Shown: positions 18,059 to 26,808, counted from the first letter of the stretch. The stretch is 64,000 bases of DNA from Hyphomicrobiales bacterium (GCA_900469955.1 UBYX01000002.1:248808-312807); one strand, 5' to 3'. Notes: generated from the sequence alone by a model not told the origin. Program-made: numbers and translations.

Positions 18059-19149
18059 CAGAGATGACAGCCCGACCGCCAGGGCATCCCGATGCTCCGA
18101 GTGACTGCGTCGTCTTCGACCGGGTCGACATCATCTTCGGCGACAATCCGGAGCGCGCGCTGTCGATGGTCGACCAGGGCAAGAGCCGTGACGAGATCAG
18201 CGCCGCGACCGGCATCGTCCTCGGCGTCGCCAATGCCTCGCTGACCATCCACGAGGGGGAGATCCTCGTGCTGATGGGCCTGTCCGGCTCCGGCAAATCG
18301 ACGCTGCTGCGCGCCGTCAACGGCCTTGCGCCGGTAGTGCGCGGCGGCGTGAAGGTCGCAACGCCATCAGGCCCGGTAGATCCCTACAAGGCGAGCCCGA
18401 AAGCGCTGCGGGATCTTCGCATGCACACCGTCTCCATGGTCTTCCAGCAGTTCGGCCTTCTCCCCTGGCGCACCGTCTCGGAAAATGTCGGCTTCGGTCT
18501 CGAACTGGCCGGCGTTGCGGAAGCCGAGCGCAAGAAGCGGGTCGATGAGCAGCTCGAACTGGTTAATCTGACCAAATGGGCCGACCGCAAGGTGGGCGAG
18601 CTTTCGGGCGGCATGCAGCAGCGCGTCGGTCTTGCCCGCGCGTTTGCGACCGGCGCGCCGATCCTCCTGATGGACGAACCCTTTTCCGCCCTCGACCCCC
18701 TGATCCGCACCCGCCTTCAGGACGAGCTTCTGGAATTCCAGCGGCGGCTCAGGAAGACCATCCTCTTCGTCAGCCACGATCTCGATGAAGCCTTCCGCAT
18801 AGGCAATCGCATCGCCATCATGGAAGGCGGCCGCATCATCCAGTGCGGCACGCCGCAGGAAATCGTCCGCGCGCCGGCGGATCAGTATGTCGCAGACTTC
18901 GTGCAGCACATGAACCCGATCAGCATGCTGACGGCGAGCGACGTGATGCGCGCCGGCGTAAACCCGGCGACCGGCGCCGGCGGCGTCTCCGCGACGGCCC
19001 GCTCCGATACGCCGCTGATCGATATCCTCGATGCGCTCTCCCGCCAGCCAGGGACGATCGGCGTCGTGGACAACGGCGCCGTCATCGGTACGATATCGGC
19101 CGACGATGTAATTGCCGGCCTCACCCGTCACCGCCGCCGAGGAGCTTGA
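18055..19149 (+). CDS. choV: Choline ABC transporter ATP-binding protein
   Basis: A 364-aa ATPase of the ProV/OpuA type. Walker A is GLSGSGKSTLL (about 74-84), the Q-loop MVFQQFGLLPWRT, the ABC signature ELSGGMQQRVGLARAFA, and Walker B ILLMDEPFSALDPL. After the ATPase core (about residue 290) the C-terminus is shortened relative to ProV, with roughly one CBS-like segment (PLIDILDALSRQPGTIGVVDNGAVIGTISADDVIAGL). The N-terminus carries the betaine/choline-type extension IIFGDNPERALSMVDQGKSRDEI. It ends the cho operon. Confidence 0.95.
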   Translation: MTEMTARPPGHPDAPSDCVVFDRVDIIFGDNPERALSMVDQGKSRDEISAATGIVLGVANASLTIHEGEILVLMGLSGSGKSTLLRAVNGLAPVVRGGVKVATPSGPVDPYKASPKALRDLRMHTVSMVFQQFGLLPWRTVSENVGFGLELAGVAEAERKKRVDEQLELVNLTKWADRKVGELSGGMQQRVGLARAFATGAPILLMDEPFSALDPLIRTRLQDELLEFQRRLRKTILFVSHDLDEAFRIGNRIAIMEGGRIIQCGTPQEIVRAPADQYVADFVQHMNPISMLTASDVMRAGVNPATGAGGVSATARSDTPLIDILDALSRQPGTIGVVDNGAVIGTISADDVIAGLTRHRRRGA

Positions 19150-19174
19150 AAGCGGAGACGAAAAGTCCGCTTTC
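19148..19174 (+). terminator. Terminator at end of choXWV
   Basis: GAAAGCGGA pairs perfectly with TCCGCTTTC over a 9-base loop; the stem begins within the choV stop codon. Only TTTC follows, so it is a short U-tract terminator at best. Confidence 0.55.
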
Positions 19175-19245
19175 CTGGTCCGGCCGCTGATGGTATGTCC
19201 TGCTGACTTCGCTGGCCTGCCCGCTAGGAAGACGGGGTGAACGAA

Positions 19246-20037
19246 ATGCCTGACAATTCCGCAGCGGACAAACCTGCGACAGACGGTCCTGCAACGGACC
19301 GGCCGCAGGTGCTGCGCGAGACGGACGACGATGCTCGCCGCCTCGCACGGACGCTGGTGCGCGGGGCACGTTTCATGGCCCTCGCCGTTCTCGATCCGGA
19401 AACCGGCTTTCCCTCCGTCAGCCGGACGCTGACCGGCACCGACGTCGATGGCACACCCGTGATTCTCGTTTCGGGCCTCTCCGGCCATACCAAAGGGCTA
19501 GTAGCCGATCCCCGCTGCTCACTGCTCGCGGGCGAACCCGGCAAGGGCGATCCGCTCGCCCATCCACGAATCACGCTGCAATGCCTCGCCGAAAGCGTTC
19601 CCCGCGAAACGCCGGAGCACACCCGCATCCGGAGCCGCTTTCTCGACCGGCATCCGAAAGCCGCCCTTTACGCAGATTTCCCGGATTTCCGCTTTTTCCG
19701 AATCACGCCGCAGACCGCATCGCTCAACGGCGGCTTCGGCCGTGCATACATGCTGCCGGGATCCGATTTGCTGATTCCCCGTCCGGGAATCACTTCGGAC
19801 TGGCTCGAACTTCAGAAAAGTTTAGGAAGCATGACAGAGGCTGCGGAGAAATTTGCGGCAAATCTCGGAGCGGCGAGCAGGCAGAACTGGCGCTTCGCCG
19901 GAGTGGATCGTGCCGGAATCAATCTCATTTCCGGGGATTTGCAACTCAGGCACGAATTTGAAGAGCTTGCAGACTCACCGAAGATAGTATTTGAATATAT
20001 TTTTGCCACAACTAAAGTACAATGGTCGGTTACCTGA
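19246..20037 (+). CDS. HugZ-like / pyridoxamine phosphate oxidase-fold protein
   Basis: A 263-aa cytoplasmic protein. Residues about 35-165 have the split-barrel PNPOx-type pattern seen in HugZ heme-utilisation proteins (GARFMALAVLDPETGFPSVSRTL, SGLSGHTKGLVADPRCSLLAGEPGKGDPLAHPRITLQ). The C-terminal part resembles the DUF2470-type domain found in that family (VDRAGINLISGDLQLRHEF), but its end, from about residue 240, is unlike the rest and AT-rich. HugZ members bind heme and some degrade it, so a heme or flavin role is possible. Start chosen at ATG 19246 with GGGGTGA upstream; a GTG nine bases earlier is the alternative. Confidence 0.78.
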   Translation: MPDNSAADKPATDGPATDRPQVLRETDDDARRLARTLVRGARFMALAVLDPETGFPSVSRTLTGTDVDGTPVILVSGLSGHTKGLVADPRCSLLAGEPGKGDPLAHPRITLQCLAESVPRETPEHTRIRSRFLDRHPKAALYADFPDFRFFRITPQTASLNGGFGRAYMLPGSDLLIPRPGITSDWLELQKSLGSMTEAAEKFAANLGAASRQNWRFAGVDRAGINLISGDLQLRHEFEELADSPKIVFEYIFATTKVQWSVT

Positions 20038-20147
20038 AATTTAGGGATATACAATCCCTTTTGCTCGTTGTTAATTTTTGCCCTAGGGACGAGGGGCGAT
20101 TATTTTTTGGGCGGGAAGCCGCTTTAGATCGAGGGGAATTGTAGCTG

Positions 20148-20468
20148 ATGGATACGATGGCGCTATCTGAGCACTCCACCGCCGCAGCAGGCTTGTTGTC
20201 TGCCATGGCAAATCCGAAGCGGCTGATGATCCTGTGCTGCCTGGTCAAAGGGGAGGTAGCCGTTGGCGCGCTCGCTTCCCAGGTCGGGCTCAGCCAGTCA
20301 GCGCTGTCTCAACATCTTTCCAAACTGCGTGCGCAGAAATTGGTGAAGACCCGCCGCGACGCACAGACCATTTATTATTCCAGTTCGTCGGAATCGGTGA
20401 TTAAGGTTCTTGAGACGCTGGAAGACATCTATTGCGTGCCGGCCCAAAAGACGTCGGCAGCCGCTTGA
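20148..20468 (+). CDS. nolR: NolR-type ArsR-family transcriptional repressor
   Basis: A 106-aa winged-helix regulator. The core AMANPKRLMILCCLVKGEVAVGALASQVGLSQSALSQHLSKLRAQKLVKTRRDAQTIYYSSSS is very close to what I recall of S. meliloti NolR, the repressor that controls nodulation, growth and exopolysaccharide genes and that lacks the metal-binding Cys motif of classic ArsR. The recognition helix SQSALSQHLSKLR is intact. The N-terminus is shorter than that of NolR. A GAGGGGA box lies 12 bases before the ATG. A strong hairpin follows the gene. Its presence does not prove that the strain nodulates, since NolR-like proteins occur in non-symbiotic Rhizobiaceae. Confidence 0.82.
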   Translation: MDTMALSEHSTAAAGLLSAMANPKRLMILCCLVKGEVAVGALASQVGLSQSALSQHLSKLRAQKLVKTRRDAQTIYYSSSSESVIKVLETLEDIYCVPAQKTSAAA

Positions 20469-20504
20469 GTTTGACAGCGCGGACATGACGTCTTCGCTGC
20501 TTGG

Positions 20505-20539
20505 GCCCAGCCTCCGGCATGCATCGCCGGAGGCTGGGC
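20505..20539 (+). terminator. Strong hairpin after nolR
   Basis: A perfect 13-bp stem, GCCCAGCCTCCGG with CCGGAGGCTGGGC, loop of 9, beginning 37 bases after the nolR stop codon. It is followed by TCTCCAGTTTG, so the U tract is weak, but the stem is the strongest structure in the gap before the aminotransferase gene. Confidence 0.65.
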
Positions 20540-20701
20540 TCTCCAGTTTGTGGGCTTCATCCATTCGGTTCCCTTCGGCTCCGCTGAATGCGGTTGACGA
20601 CTCCGCTTGCCCTGATAATTTGACCATGCAGTCAAAACTTGGCGCTGAGCCGCCGACCGGGAAATGGCCACCTGACGATCCGAATGGCCGTGGAGAGCCG
20701 C

Positions 20702-22030
20702 ATGTCCAACCGCCTGAATACCACGCCCAATGACCTCAGGGCGTTCTGGATGCCGTTCACGGCAAACCGCCAGTTCAAGAAGGAACCCCGTCTTTTCGTG
20801 AGTGCCAGGGATATGCACTACACGACCCATGACGGTCGTCAGGTGCTCGATGCGACCGCCGGCCTCTGGTGCGTCAATGCCGGCCACTGCAGGCCGAAGA
20901 TCACCGAGGCGATCCGCGAACAGGCAGGCGAACTGGACTACGCGCCGGCCTTCCAGCTCGGCCATCCGAAGGCCTTCGAATTGGCGAACCGCCTGGTCGA
21001 TATTGCGCCGGAGGGCATCAATCACGTTCTCTATACCAATTCCGGCTCCGAATCGGTCGATACGGCGCTGAAGGTGGCGCTCGCCTATCACCGCGCCAAG
21101 GGCAACGGTTCACGCTTCCGCCTGATCGGCCGCGAGCGCGGTTATCACGGCGTCAATTTCGGCGGCATTTCGGTCGGCGGCATCGTCGCCAACCGCAAGA
21201 TGTTCGGCACGCTGCTGACCGGCGTCGACCACATGCCGCACACTCACCTTCCGGGCAAGAACGCCTTCACCCGCGGCGAACCGGAACATGGCGGCGATCT
21301 GGCGACCGAGCTGGAACGCATCGTCACGCTTCACGACGCCTCGACCATCGCCGCCGTCATCGTCGAGCCGGTGGCAGGCTCGACCGGCGTGCTGATCCCG
21401 CCGAAGGGCTATCTCCAGAAGCTTCGCGATATCTGCACCAAGCACGGTATCCTGCTTATCTTCGACGAAGTCATCACCGGCTTCGGCCGCATGGGCACCC
21501 CGTTCGCGGCCCAGTATTACGGCGTGACGCCTGATATCATCACCACCGCCAAGGGCCTGACCAACGGCGTCATCCCGATGGGCGCGGTCCTCGTCACGTC
21601 GGAAATCCACGACACGTTCATGAACGGCCCGGAACACCTGATCGAGTTCTTCCACGGCTACACCTATTCGGGCAATCCGATCGCTTCCGCAGCTGGCCTG
21701 GCGACGCTTGAAACCTACAAGGAAGAAGGCCTGTTCGATCGCGCCCGCGACATCGCGCCTTATTGGGAAGAGGCGCTGCACTCGCTGAGGGACGTGCCGA
21801 ACGTCATCGATATCCGCAATATCGGGCTGATCGGCGCAATTGAACTCGACCCGATCGCAGGCGAACCCACCAAGCGTGCCTTCTCGGCCTTCCTGAAGGC
21901 CTATGAGGATGGTCTGTTGATCCGCACCACGGGCGACACCATCGCCATGTCGCCGCCCCTGATCGTCGAAAAACACCACATCGACGAAATCGTCGGCAAG
22001 CTGCGAGAAATCCTGACGACCGGCGTCTGA
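20702..22030 (+). CDS. Omega-amino acid:pyruvate aminotransferase (class III)
   Basis: A 442-aa PLP enzyme of class III aminotransferases. Visible are the substrate/PLP segments ATAGLWCVNAGHCRP, TNSGSESVDTALKVALAYHRA, the Asp of LLIFDEVITGFGRMG and the Schiff-base lysine in TTAKGLTNG. The whole pattern is that of beta-alanine/omega-amino acid:pyruvate transaminase (AptA type), which transfers amino groups from beta-alanine or similar omega-amines to pyruvate. ATG 20702 follows GGAGAG; the upstream in-frame extension to 20639 is not family-like. Monocistronic, closed by a clear terminator. Confidence 0.9.
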   Translation: MSNRLNTTPNDLRAFWMPFTANRQFKKEPRLFVSARDMHYTTHDGRQVLDATAGLWCVNAGHCRPKITEAIREQAGELDYAPAFQLGHPKAFELANRLVDIAPEGINHVLYTNSGSESVDTALKVALAYHRAKGNGSRFRLIGRERGYHGVNFGGISVGGIVANRKMFGTLLTGVDHMPHTHLPGKNAFTRGEPEHGGDLATELERIVTLHDASTIAAVIVEPVAGSTGVLIPPKGYLQKLRDICTKHGILLIFDEVITGFGRMGTPFAAQYYGVTPDIITTAKGLTNGVIPMGAVLVTSEIHDTFMNGPEHLIEFFHGYTYSGNPIASAAGLATLETYKEEGLFDRARDIAPYWEEALHSLRDVPNVIDIRNIGLIGAIELDPIAGEPTKRAFSAFLKAYEDGLLIRTTGDTIAMSPPLIVEKHHIDEIVGKLREILTTGV

Positions 22031-22047
22031 GGCTTTCAGCTCGACAC

Positions 22048-22073
22048 GGAAAAGGCGGGTGTCCGCCTTTTCC
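22048..22073 (+). terminator. Rho-independent terminator of aminotransferase gene
   Basis: GGAAAAGGCGG pairs perfectly with CCGCCTTTTCC around a GTGT loop, starting 17 bases after the stop codon. The opposite gene ends at 22133, so the A/T-flanked stem may work for both strands. Confidence 0.85.
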
Positions 22074-22132
22074 CTTCCTCGCGCCTTTTGCTCCCGGAGG
22101 ATTGAGCTTTAAGTCGGGACCCGGCCGTGGCC

Positions 22133-23104
22133 TCAATCGCCGCTGATGACTTGGATGCCCGCGACGATTCCTGCCATGCCCGATTGGCGTTCTGCCGCAA
22201 GGTCAGGGCCTTCGACCGCATAATGGTTGATCAATATCGGCATCCTCCCTACCAGCGTGAAGGCGCTGACGCCCGACAGCACGACCTTTCCATCCTCCAG
22301 GAAGCGCTGTGCTGCGTAGACTGCGCGATCGTCCCGTCCGAGGAAAGGTGATCCCGCGATGGGAGGATCTTCCCAGAACCGTGGCGTCAGGGGCTGCGTG
22401 TCTTTCTCCAGTTCGTCCAGAAAAGTCTGGAGGTCCGCCGGAACGGGCAGGCCGCCTCCGTGATAGCGCATCATCGTGAAAGCGTATTTCGGGCGTTTGT
22501 CGCCGCCGGCCTCGGATGCCTTGAGCGATACGCAATCGACATCCAGGGACTTCAATTCTGCTTTCCTCTCCAGCGGTGGCGCCAGCGCCTTCCAAAGCCT
22601 TTCATGATAGCCGCCCCGCTTCGGATCGATGGCGCAGAGCCCTTCCGGCACCTTGAAACTGATCCTCACCGCGCCGAAATCGGCGATGCGGGTGCGCGGA
22701 TCACCATCCTGCAAATCGGCCGCGGGCTCTGTTGGGGATGTGCCGGTCGCATCCGGCAGAGCCTTGGTCGGATCGGGAATGAACGTCGACTCGAATTCCA
22801 GCTTCCCATTAACCTTGTAGGGGCTGCACCGCCGCACCGCCCGTAATGCCGATTGGGCGAAAGCCTCGTTGATGGCTCCCTCACCCCGGCTTTTGATCAC
22901 CGGATCGCCGTCGAGGCTGCCATCGGCCTTTAGTTTGAAAGCAATGATCGCCGGCTTGTTGGCGCCCGACGGAGCGGACCAGCAGCGAACAATCTGCGCC
23001 TCGAAAGGCAGCCCTTCGTCAGGAGCCGCCGGCTGGGCTGCATGAGCGCAAGCTGCGGCGGACACGAGCCAGAGCGCGCCGGCGAGAAAGAGACTATGCC
23101 GCAT
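22133..23104 (-). CDS. Secreted protein with TolA/TonB C-terminal-like domain
   Basis: A 323-aa exported protein starting MRHSLFLAGALWLVSAAACAHA (signal peptide). Residues about 33-105 (FEAQIVRCWSAPSGANKPAIIAFKLKADGSLDGDPVIKS, then NEAFAQSALRAVRRCSPYKV) resemble the C-terminal domain of TolA/TonB proteins, with the paired cysteines typical of TolA. The remaining ~200 residues contain cysteines (EGLCAIDPKRGG, VDCVSLKAS) but no recognised family. Unlike TonB it lacks an N-terminal anchor, so it would be free in the periplasm. The start at 23104 was chosen for the signal peptide. Confidence 0.65.
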   Translation of the reverse strand: MRHSLFLAGALWLVSAAACAHAAQPAAPDEGLPFEAQIVRCWSAPSGANKPAIIAFKLKADGSLDGDPVIKSRGEGAINEAFAQSALRAVRRCSPYKVNGKLEFESTFIPDPTKALPDATGTSPTEPAADLQDGDPRTRIADFGAVRISFKVPEGLCAIDPKRGGYHERLWKALAPPLERKAELKSLDVDCVSLKASEAGGDKRPKYAFTMMRYHGGGLPVPADLQTFLDELEKDTQPLTPRFWEDPPIAGSPFLGRDDRAVYAAQRFLEDGKVVLSGVSAFTLVGRMPILINHYAVEGPDLAAERQSGMAGIVAGIQVISGD

Positions 23105-23214
23105 GAAACACCCGTCCTGTGACCGGCGGACAGGCAAGCACGGCCGCCGGCGTCATCGCGAAAGCTAGGGTTATGAGGCATCGCTTCAAGCCCGGAGCGC
23201 CATCTTTAACGGCA

Positions 23215-23236
23215 AAGGCGGCCCTGCGGCCGCCTT
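23215..23236 (-). terminator. Hairpin downstream of alpha/beta hydrolase gene
   Basis: AAGGCGGCC pairs with GGCCGCCTT over a 4-base loop, 39 bases beyond the hydrolase stop codon. On the minus strand it is followed by TGCCGTTAAAG, on the plus strand by CTTTTCC, so the direction of action is not certain. Confidence 0.5.
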
Positions 23237-23274
23237 CTTTTCCAATCGGCCCGGCCCAGCCGGGAATTGCCTCC

Positions 23275-24252
23275 TCAGGCCTTGAAGAATGCCAGGAGGT
23301 CGGCGTTGATCACGTCGGCATGGGTGGTCGCCATGCCATGCGGAAGGCCTTCGTAAACCTTCAGCGTGCCGTTCTTCAGGAGCTTGATGGCAAGGTGCGC
23401 CGAGTCGGCGATCGGCACGATCTGGTCGTCGTCGCCATGCATGACGAGAACCGGCACGTCGATCGTCTTGAGGTCTTCGGCGAAGTCGGTTTCCGAAAAC
23501 GCCTTGATGCAATCGTAATGGGCCTTGGTGCCGCCCATCATGCCCTGGCGCCACCAGTTGCGGATTGCCCCTTCCGAGACCTTTGCACCCGGTCGATTGA
23601 AGCCAAAGAACGGACCGGTCGGGATATCGAGGAAGAACTGTGCGCGGTCGGCCGCGAGCGCTGCACGAAAACCGTCGAAGACCTCGATCGGCAGGCCGCC
23701 GGGATTGTTGTCGGACTTGACCATGACCGGCGGCACGGCGCCAATGAGAACAGCCTTGGCAACCCGGCCGCGATCGCCGTATTGCGCCACGTAACGTGCG
23801 ACTTCGCCGCCGCCGGTCGAATGGCCGACATGGATGGCGTCCTTGAGATCGAGATGATCGGCCAGTTCGGCGACATCGGCCGCATAGGTATCCATTTCGT
23901 TGCCGGTCGCCGTCTGGGTCGAGCGGCCGTGGCCGCGGCGGTCATGAGCGATCACGCGAAAACCCTGATGCAGGAAGAACAGCATCTGGGCGTCCCAGTC
24001 GTCGGCGCTGAGCGGCCAGCCGTGATGGAAGACGATCGGCTGGGCGTCCTTCGAGCCCCAGTCCTTGTAGAAGATCTCGGTGCCGTCCTTGGTGGTGATG
24101 AAACTGCTGGTCATGGTCTTCTTGTCCTCGTGGGTTGGTTGCGTGGATGCATGAGCGATCTGGATGAAGGGCGAAACGGTTGGGGCCGCCGCGACAATCA
24201 ACCCGGCCTTCATCGCATTCCGACGTGTCGTCCAGATGATTGCACCGCTCAT
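23275..24252 (-). CDS. Alpha/beta hydrolase (non-heme haloperoxidase type) with Tat-like leader
   Basis: A 325-aa alpha/beta hydrolase. The nucleophile elbow GHSTGGGE, the acid in [11 protein letters not shown] and the catalytic His in [10 protein letters not shown] are present, and the pattern [23 protein letters not shown] is that of cofactor-free haloperoxidases/esterases. ATG 24252 has GGAGAG upstream and gives a 45-residue leader with [10 protein letters not shown] before a hydrophobic stretch ending AHAS, a twin-arginine-like export signal. A start at the internal [11 protein letters not shown] would give the usual cytoplasmic enzyme. It is divergent from an OhrR-like regulator, and shared operators lie between them, suggesting induction by hydroperoxides or electrophiles (inference). 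Confidence 0.85.
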   Translation of the reverse strand: MSGAIIWTTRRNAMKAGLIVAAAPTVSPFIQIAHASTQPTHEDKKTMTSSFITTKDGTEIFYKDWGSKDAQPIVFHHGWPLSADDWDAQMLFFLHQGFRVIAHDRRGHGRSTQTATGNEMDTYAADVAELADHLDLKDAIHVGHSTGGGEVARYVAQYGDRGRVAKAVLIGAVPPVMVKSDNNPGGLPIEVFDGFRAALAADRAQFFLDIPTGPFFGFNRPGAKVSEGAIRNWWRQGMMGGTKAHYDCIKAFSETDFAEDLKTIDVPVLVMHGDDDQIVPIADSAHLAIKLLKNGTLKVYEGLPHGMATTHADVINADLLAFFKA

Positions 24253-24270
24253 GATTTCTCTCCAGTTATT

Positions 24271-24295
24271 TATCGCGATATTCATTTTCGCGATA
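24271..24295. promoter_or_regulatory. TATCGCGATA operator, hydrolase side
   Basis: The perfect palindrome TATCGCGATA (24271-24280) is followed after 7 bases by TCGCGATA (24288-24295). It lies 19 bases upstream of the hydrolase start. The same double element with the same spacing recurs near the regulator start, so this is probably the binding site of the MarR-type regulator encoded alongside. Confidence 0.7.
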
Positions 24296-24341
24296 AGCAT
24301 CCTAATAAAGCGCCGCGCGGCACCTGTCCAGCAAAAAAGAT

Positions 24342-24366
24342 TATCGCGATACATTTTTTCGTGATA
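24342..24366. promoter_or_regulatory. TATCGCGATA operator, regulator side
   Basis: TATCGCGATA (24342-24351), then 7 bases, then TCGTGATA (24359-24366). It copies the arrangement at 24271-24295 with one base change and sits 30 bases before the regulator start, suggesting autoregulation. Confidence 0.68.
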
Positions 24367-24395
24367 TTAAATCCGGCATCTTCCGGAGACCTTGC

Positions 24396-24836
24396 ATGTC
24401 TGACCCGCAACCTGTCCCTTTGGACGACCAGCTGTGTTTCTCGCTGTATGCGGCAAGCATCGCGATCAACCGTCTTTACAAGCCCATGCTGGATGAGATG
24501 GGCATCACCTATCCGCAGTACCTCGTCTTGAGCGCGATTGCCGAACAGCGGGAGATGACGATCGGCGCGATCGCCGAGCGGCTTTCGCTGGAATCGAGCA
24601 CCGTGACCCCGCCGGTCAAGCGGCTCGAGCAGGCGGGCCTTGTGGAACGCCAGCGTGGCAAGACAGACGAACGCCAGGTTCATGTCCGGCTGACGGATGC
24701 CGGCAGAACCCTTATCCAAGAAAGCCGGTGTCTCGGAGATACGCTGATGGAACGTTCCGGCATGACGTCAGCACAGTTCCAGTCGTTCAACCGGCAGGTA
24801 CAGGCGTTTCTCGACACGCTGGTCCGCAACCCATAA
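24396..24836 (+). CDS. ohrR: OhrR-type MarR-family regulator
   Basis: A 146-aa winged-helix protein. The N-terminal LDDQLCFSLYAASIAINRLYKPMLDEMGITYPQYLVLSAI is characteristic of OhrR, including the redox-sensing Cys (residue 14) whose oxidation by organic hydroperoxides releases DNA. The recognition region LSLESSTVTPPVKRLEQAGLVERQRGKTDERQVHVRLT is also typical. A second Cys occurs at about residue 112, so a two-Cys mechanism is possible. There is no ohr peroxidase gene adjacent; the divergent partner is an alpha/beta hydrolase, so the symbol denotes family, not a proven ohr circuit. Confidence 0.8.
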   Translation: MSDPQPVPLDDQLCFSLYAASIAINRLYKPMLDEMGITYPQYLVLSAIAEQREMTIGAIAERLSLESSTVTPPVKRLEQAGLVERQRGKTDERQVHVRLTDAGRTLIQESRCLGDTLMERSGMTSAQFQSFNRQVQAFLDTLVRNP

Positions 24837-25121
24837 AATCTGCGACCGCGTTCGGAAATCTGCATCGTTTCGAGCAATTTCGGTTGAATCCTTCACCGCA
24901 GCGACAAAAACTCGCGCCGTTTTGTTATCTTCTTGCGGAATCTCGGCCAAATTCCTACAGAATTGTTCGCCGACCGCCGAAAGCCAAACATGGCGCGGCA
25001 CGGCATCGACCGCATCGCCTTCCGTCATTGGCACGAATGTCCTGAAGACCTTCGGAGACGGCGGGCGCGGAATGCGGCGTTGATCGAGGGCTGTTTTGAA
25101 GCCCACCCAAGGAGAACCGAA

Positions 25122-26228
25122 ATGAACCTCAAGACGCTTCTGGGGGCAACAGCCCTCGCCTCCCTGATTTTTGCACCGCTCGCCCATGCGGAGATCGTCA
25201 TCGGCCTGATCGCGCCGCTGACCGGCCCCGTCGCGGCTTACGGCGATCAGGTCAAGAACGGCGCCGAGACCGCCGTCGCGGAGATCAACAAGAAGGGCGG
25301 CATCCTCGGCGAGAAGGTCGTGCTGAAGGCCGCCGATGATGCCGGCGAACCCAAGCAGGGCGTGTCGGCCGCAAACCAGCTGGTCGGCGAAGGCATCCGC
25401 TTCGTCGTCGGCCCGGTCACGTCAGGCGTCGCCATGCCGGCTTCGGATGTGCTTGCCGAAAACGGCGTGCTGATGGTCACGCCGACCGCGACCACGCCGG
25501 ATCTCACCAAGCGCGATCTCACCAACGTGCTGCGCACCTGCGGCCGCGACGATCAGCAGGCCGAAGTGGCCGCCAAATACGTTCTCGACAAGTTCAAGGA
25601 CAAGAAGATCGCGATCATCAACGACAAGGGCGCCTATGGCAAAGGCCTTGCCGACGCTTTCAAGGCCACCCTCAATGCCGGCGGCGTGAAGGAAGTTCTC
25701 GACGATGCCGTCACACCCGGCGACAAGGATTTCAGCGCCCTCACCACCCGCCTGAAATCGCAAAATGTCGAAGTGATCTATTTCGGCGGTTACCATCCGG
25801 AAGGCGGCCTGCTCGCCCGCCAGCTCGCCGATCTCGGCGTCAAGGCGACGATCATCGGCGGCGACGGCCTGTCGAACAGCGAGTTCTGGAACATCGGCAC
25901 GAAGGCCGCTGCGGGCACCATCTTCACCAATGCCTCGGACGCGACCAAGAGCCCGGACTCCAAGGCTGCCGCCGAAGCACTCGCCGCCCGCAAGATCCCC
26001 GCCGAAGCCTTCACACTGAATGCCTATGCCGCCGTCGAAGTCATCAAGGCCGGTATCGAAAAGGCAAAGAGCTCCGAAGATACCGAAGCGGTTGCCGCCG
26101 CCATCAAGTCCGGCGAACCGATTGCGACCGCCATCGGCAAGCTCACCTACGGGGAAACCGGCGACCTCACCTCGCAGAGCTTCTCGCTATTCAAGTGGGA
26201 AGACGGCAAGATCGTCGCGGCCGAATAA
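25122..26228 (+). CDS. Branched-chain amino acid-type ABC substrate-binding protein
   Basis: A 368-aa exported type I periplasmic binding protein (LivJ/LivK family). Signal peptide at 1-23 (ends LAHAE). Typical blocks are [71 protein letters not shown] and [20 protein letters not shown] 25122 has AAGGAGAACC upstream. It is closed by a terminator and no permease or ATPase genes are adjacent, so the rest of the transporter must be elsewhere. The ligand (Leu, Ile, Val or broader) is not certain. Confidence 0.92.
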   Translation: MNLKTLLGATALASLIFAPLAHAEIVIGLIAPLTGPVAAYGDQVKNGAETAVAEINKKGGILGEKVVLKAADDAGEPKQGVSAANQLVGEGIRFVVGPVTSGVAMPASDVLAENGVLMVTPTATTPDLTKRDLTNVLRTCGRDDQQAEVAAKYVLDKFKDKKIAIINDKGAYGKGLADAFKATLNAGGVKEVLDDAVTPGDKDFSALTTRLKSQNVEVIYFGGYHPEGGLLARQLADLGVKATIIGGDGLSNSEFWNIGTKAAAGTIFTNASDATKSPDSKAAAEALAARKIPAEAFTLNAYAAVEVIKAGIEKAKSSEDTEAVAAAIKSGEPIATAIGKLTYGETGDLTSQSFSLFKWEDGKIVAAE

Positions 26229-26249
26229 CCTCGACACAAACACGATCGG

Positions 26250-26276
26250 CGGGCGCCTCGGGCGCCCGTCTATTTG
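26250..26276 (+). terminator. Rho-independent terminator of binding-protein gene
   Basis: CGGGCGCC pairs perfectly with GGCGCCCG over TCG, followed by TCTATTTG. It starts 22 bases after the stop codon and precedes the small kinase gene. Confidence 0.82.
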
Positions 26277-26298
26277 CGGGGACCCGGAGGCGGATCTG

Positions 26299-26808
26299 AT
26301 GTTTGTGATATTTGGCGGTCTGCCGGGGACGGGCAAAAGCACCATCGCGCGGCAGCTCGCCAAACGCCTTCACGCCTGTTATCTGCGCATCGATACGATC
26401 GAGGAGGCCATTCGCTCCGCGGGCGTCTTGTGCTCGGGTTCGGACGTGGGGCCAGCCGGCTACATCACCGCCTATCGGCTGGCCGTAGACAATCTGCGCA
26501 TCGGCGGCTTTGTCGTGGCGGATTCGGTCAATCCGCTGAAGATCACGCGCGACGCTTTCAAAGCGATTGCAGAACAGGCCGGTGTGGCATTCCTTGAAGT
26601 AGAAATTATCTGTTCGGACCGCCACGAACACCGGCGCCGCGTCGAGGAGCGGAGTTCCGATATCGAGGGCCATACGCCTCCGACCTGGGAAGAGGTGGAA
26701 GCGCGCCACTATGAAGCATGGGACAGGCCCCATCTGCAGATCGATACCGCCCTGTCCCCGATCGCAGAAAGCGTTGAACGGATAATCCGGTCGCTGCCGC
26801 CGCGCTGA
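26299..26808 (+). CDS. AAA/kinase-type P-loop protein
   Basis: A 169-aa nucleotide-binding protein beginning MFVIFGGLPGTGKSTIARQLAKRL, with Walker A at residues 7-15, an Asp at LRIDTIEEAI and a lid-like Arg cluster (CSDRHEHRRRVEERSSD). It resembles small bacterial kinases related to chloramphenicol phosphotransferase, gluconate kinase and zeta-type kinases. The substrate is unknown and no partner antitoxin is seen. The frame extends upstream into the 3' part of the binding-protein gene and its terminator, but the ATG just before the P-loop is the natural start. Confidence 0.75.
   Translation: MFVIFGGLPGTGKSTIARQLAKRLHACYLRIDTIEEAIRSAGVLCSGSDVGPAGYITAYRLAVDNLRIGGFVVADSVNPLKITRDAFKAIAEQAGVAFLEVEIICSDRHEHRRRVEERSSDIEGHTPPTWEEVEARHYEAWDRPHLQIDTALSPIAESVERIIRSLPPR

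Noticed and set aside
26299..26808. Zeta-type toxin
   Set aside because: The P-loop protein resembles small kinases, but no epsilon-like antitoxin or zeta-specific motifs are seen.
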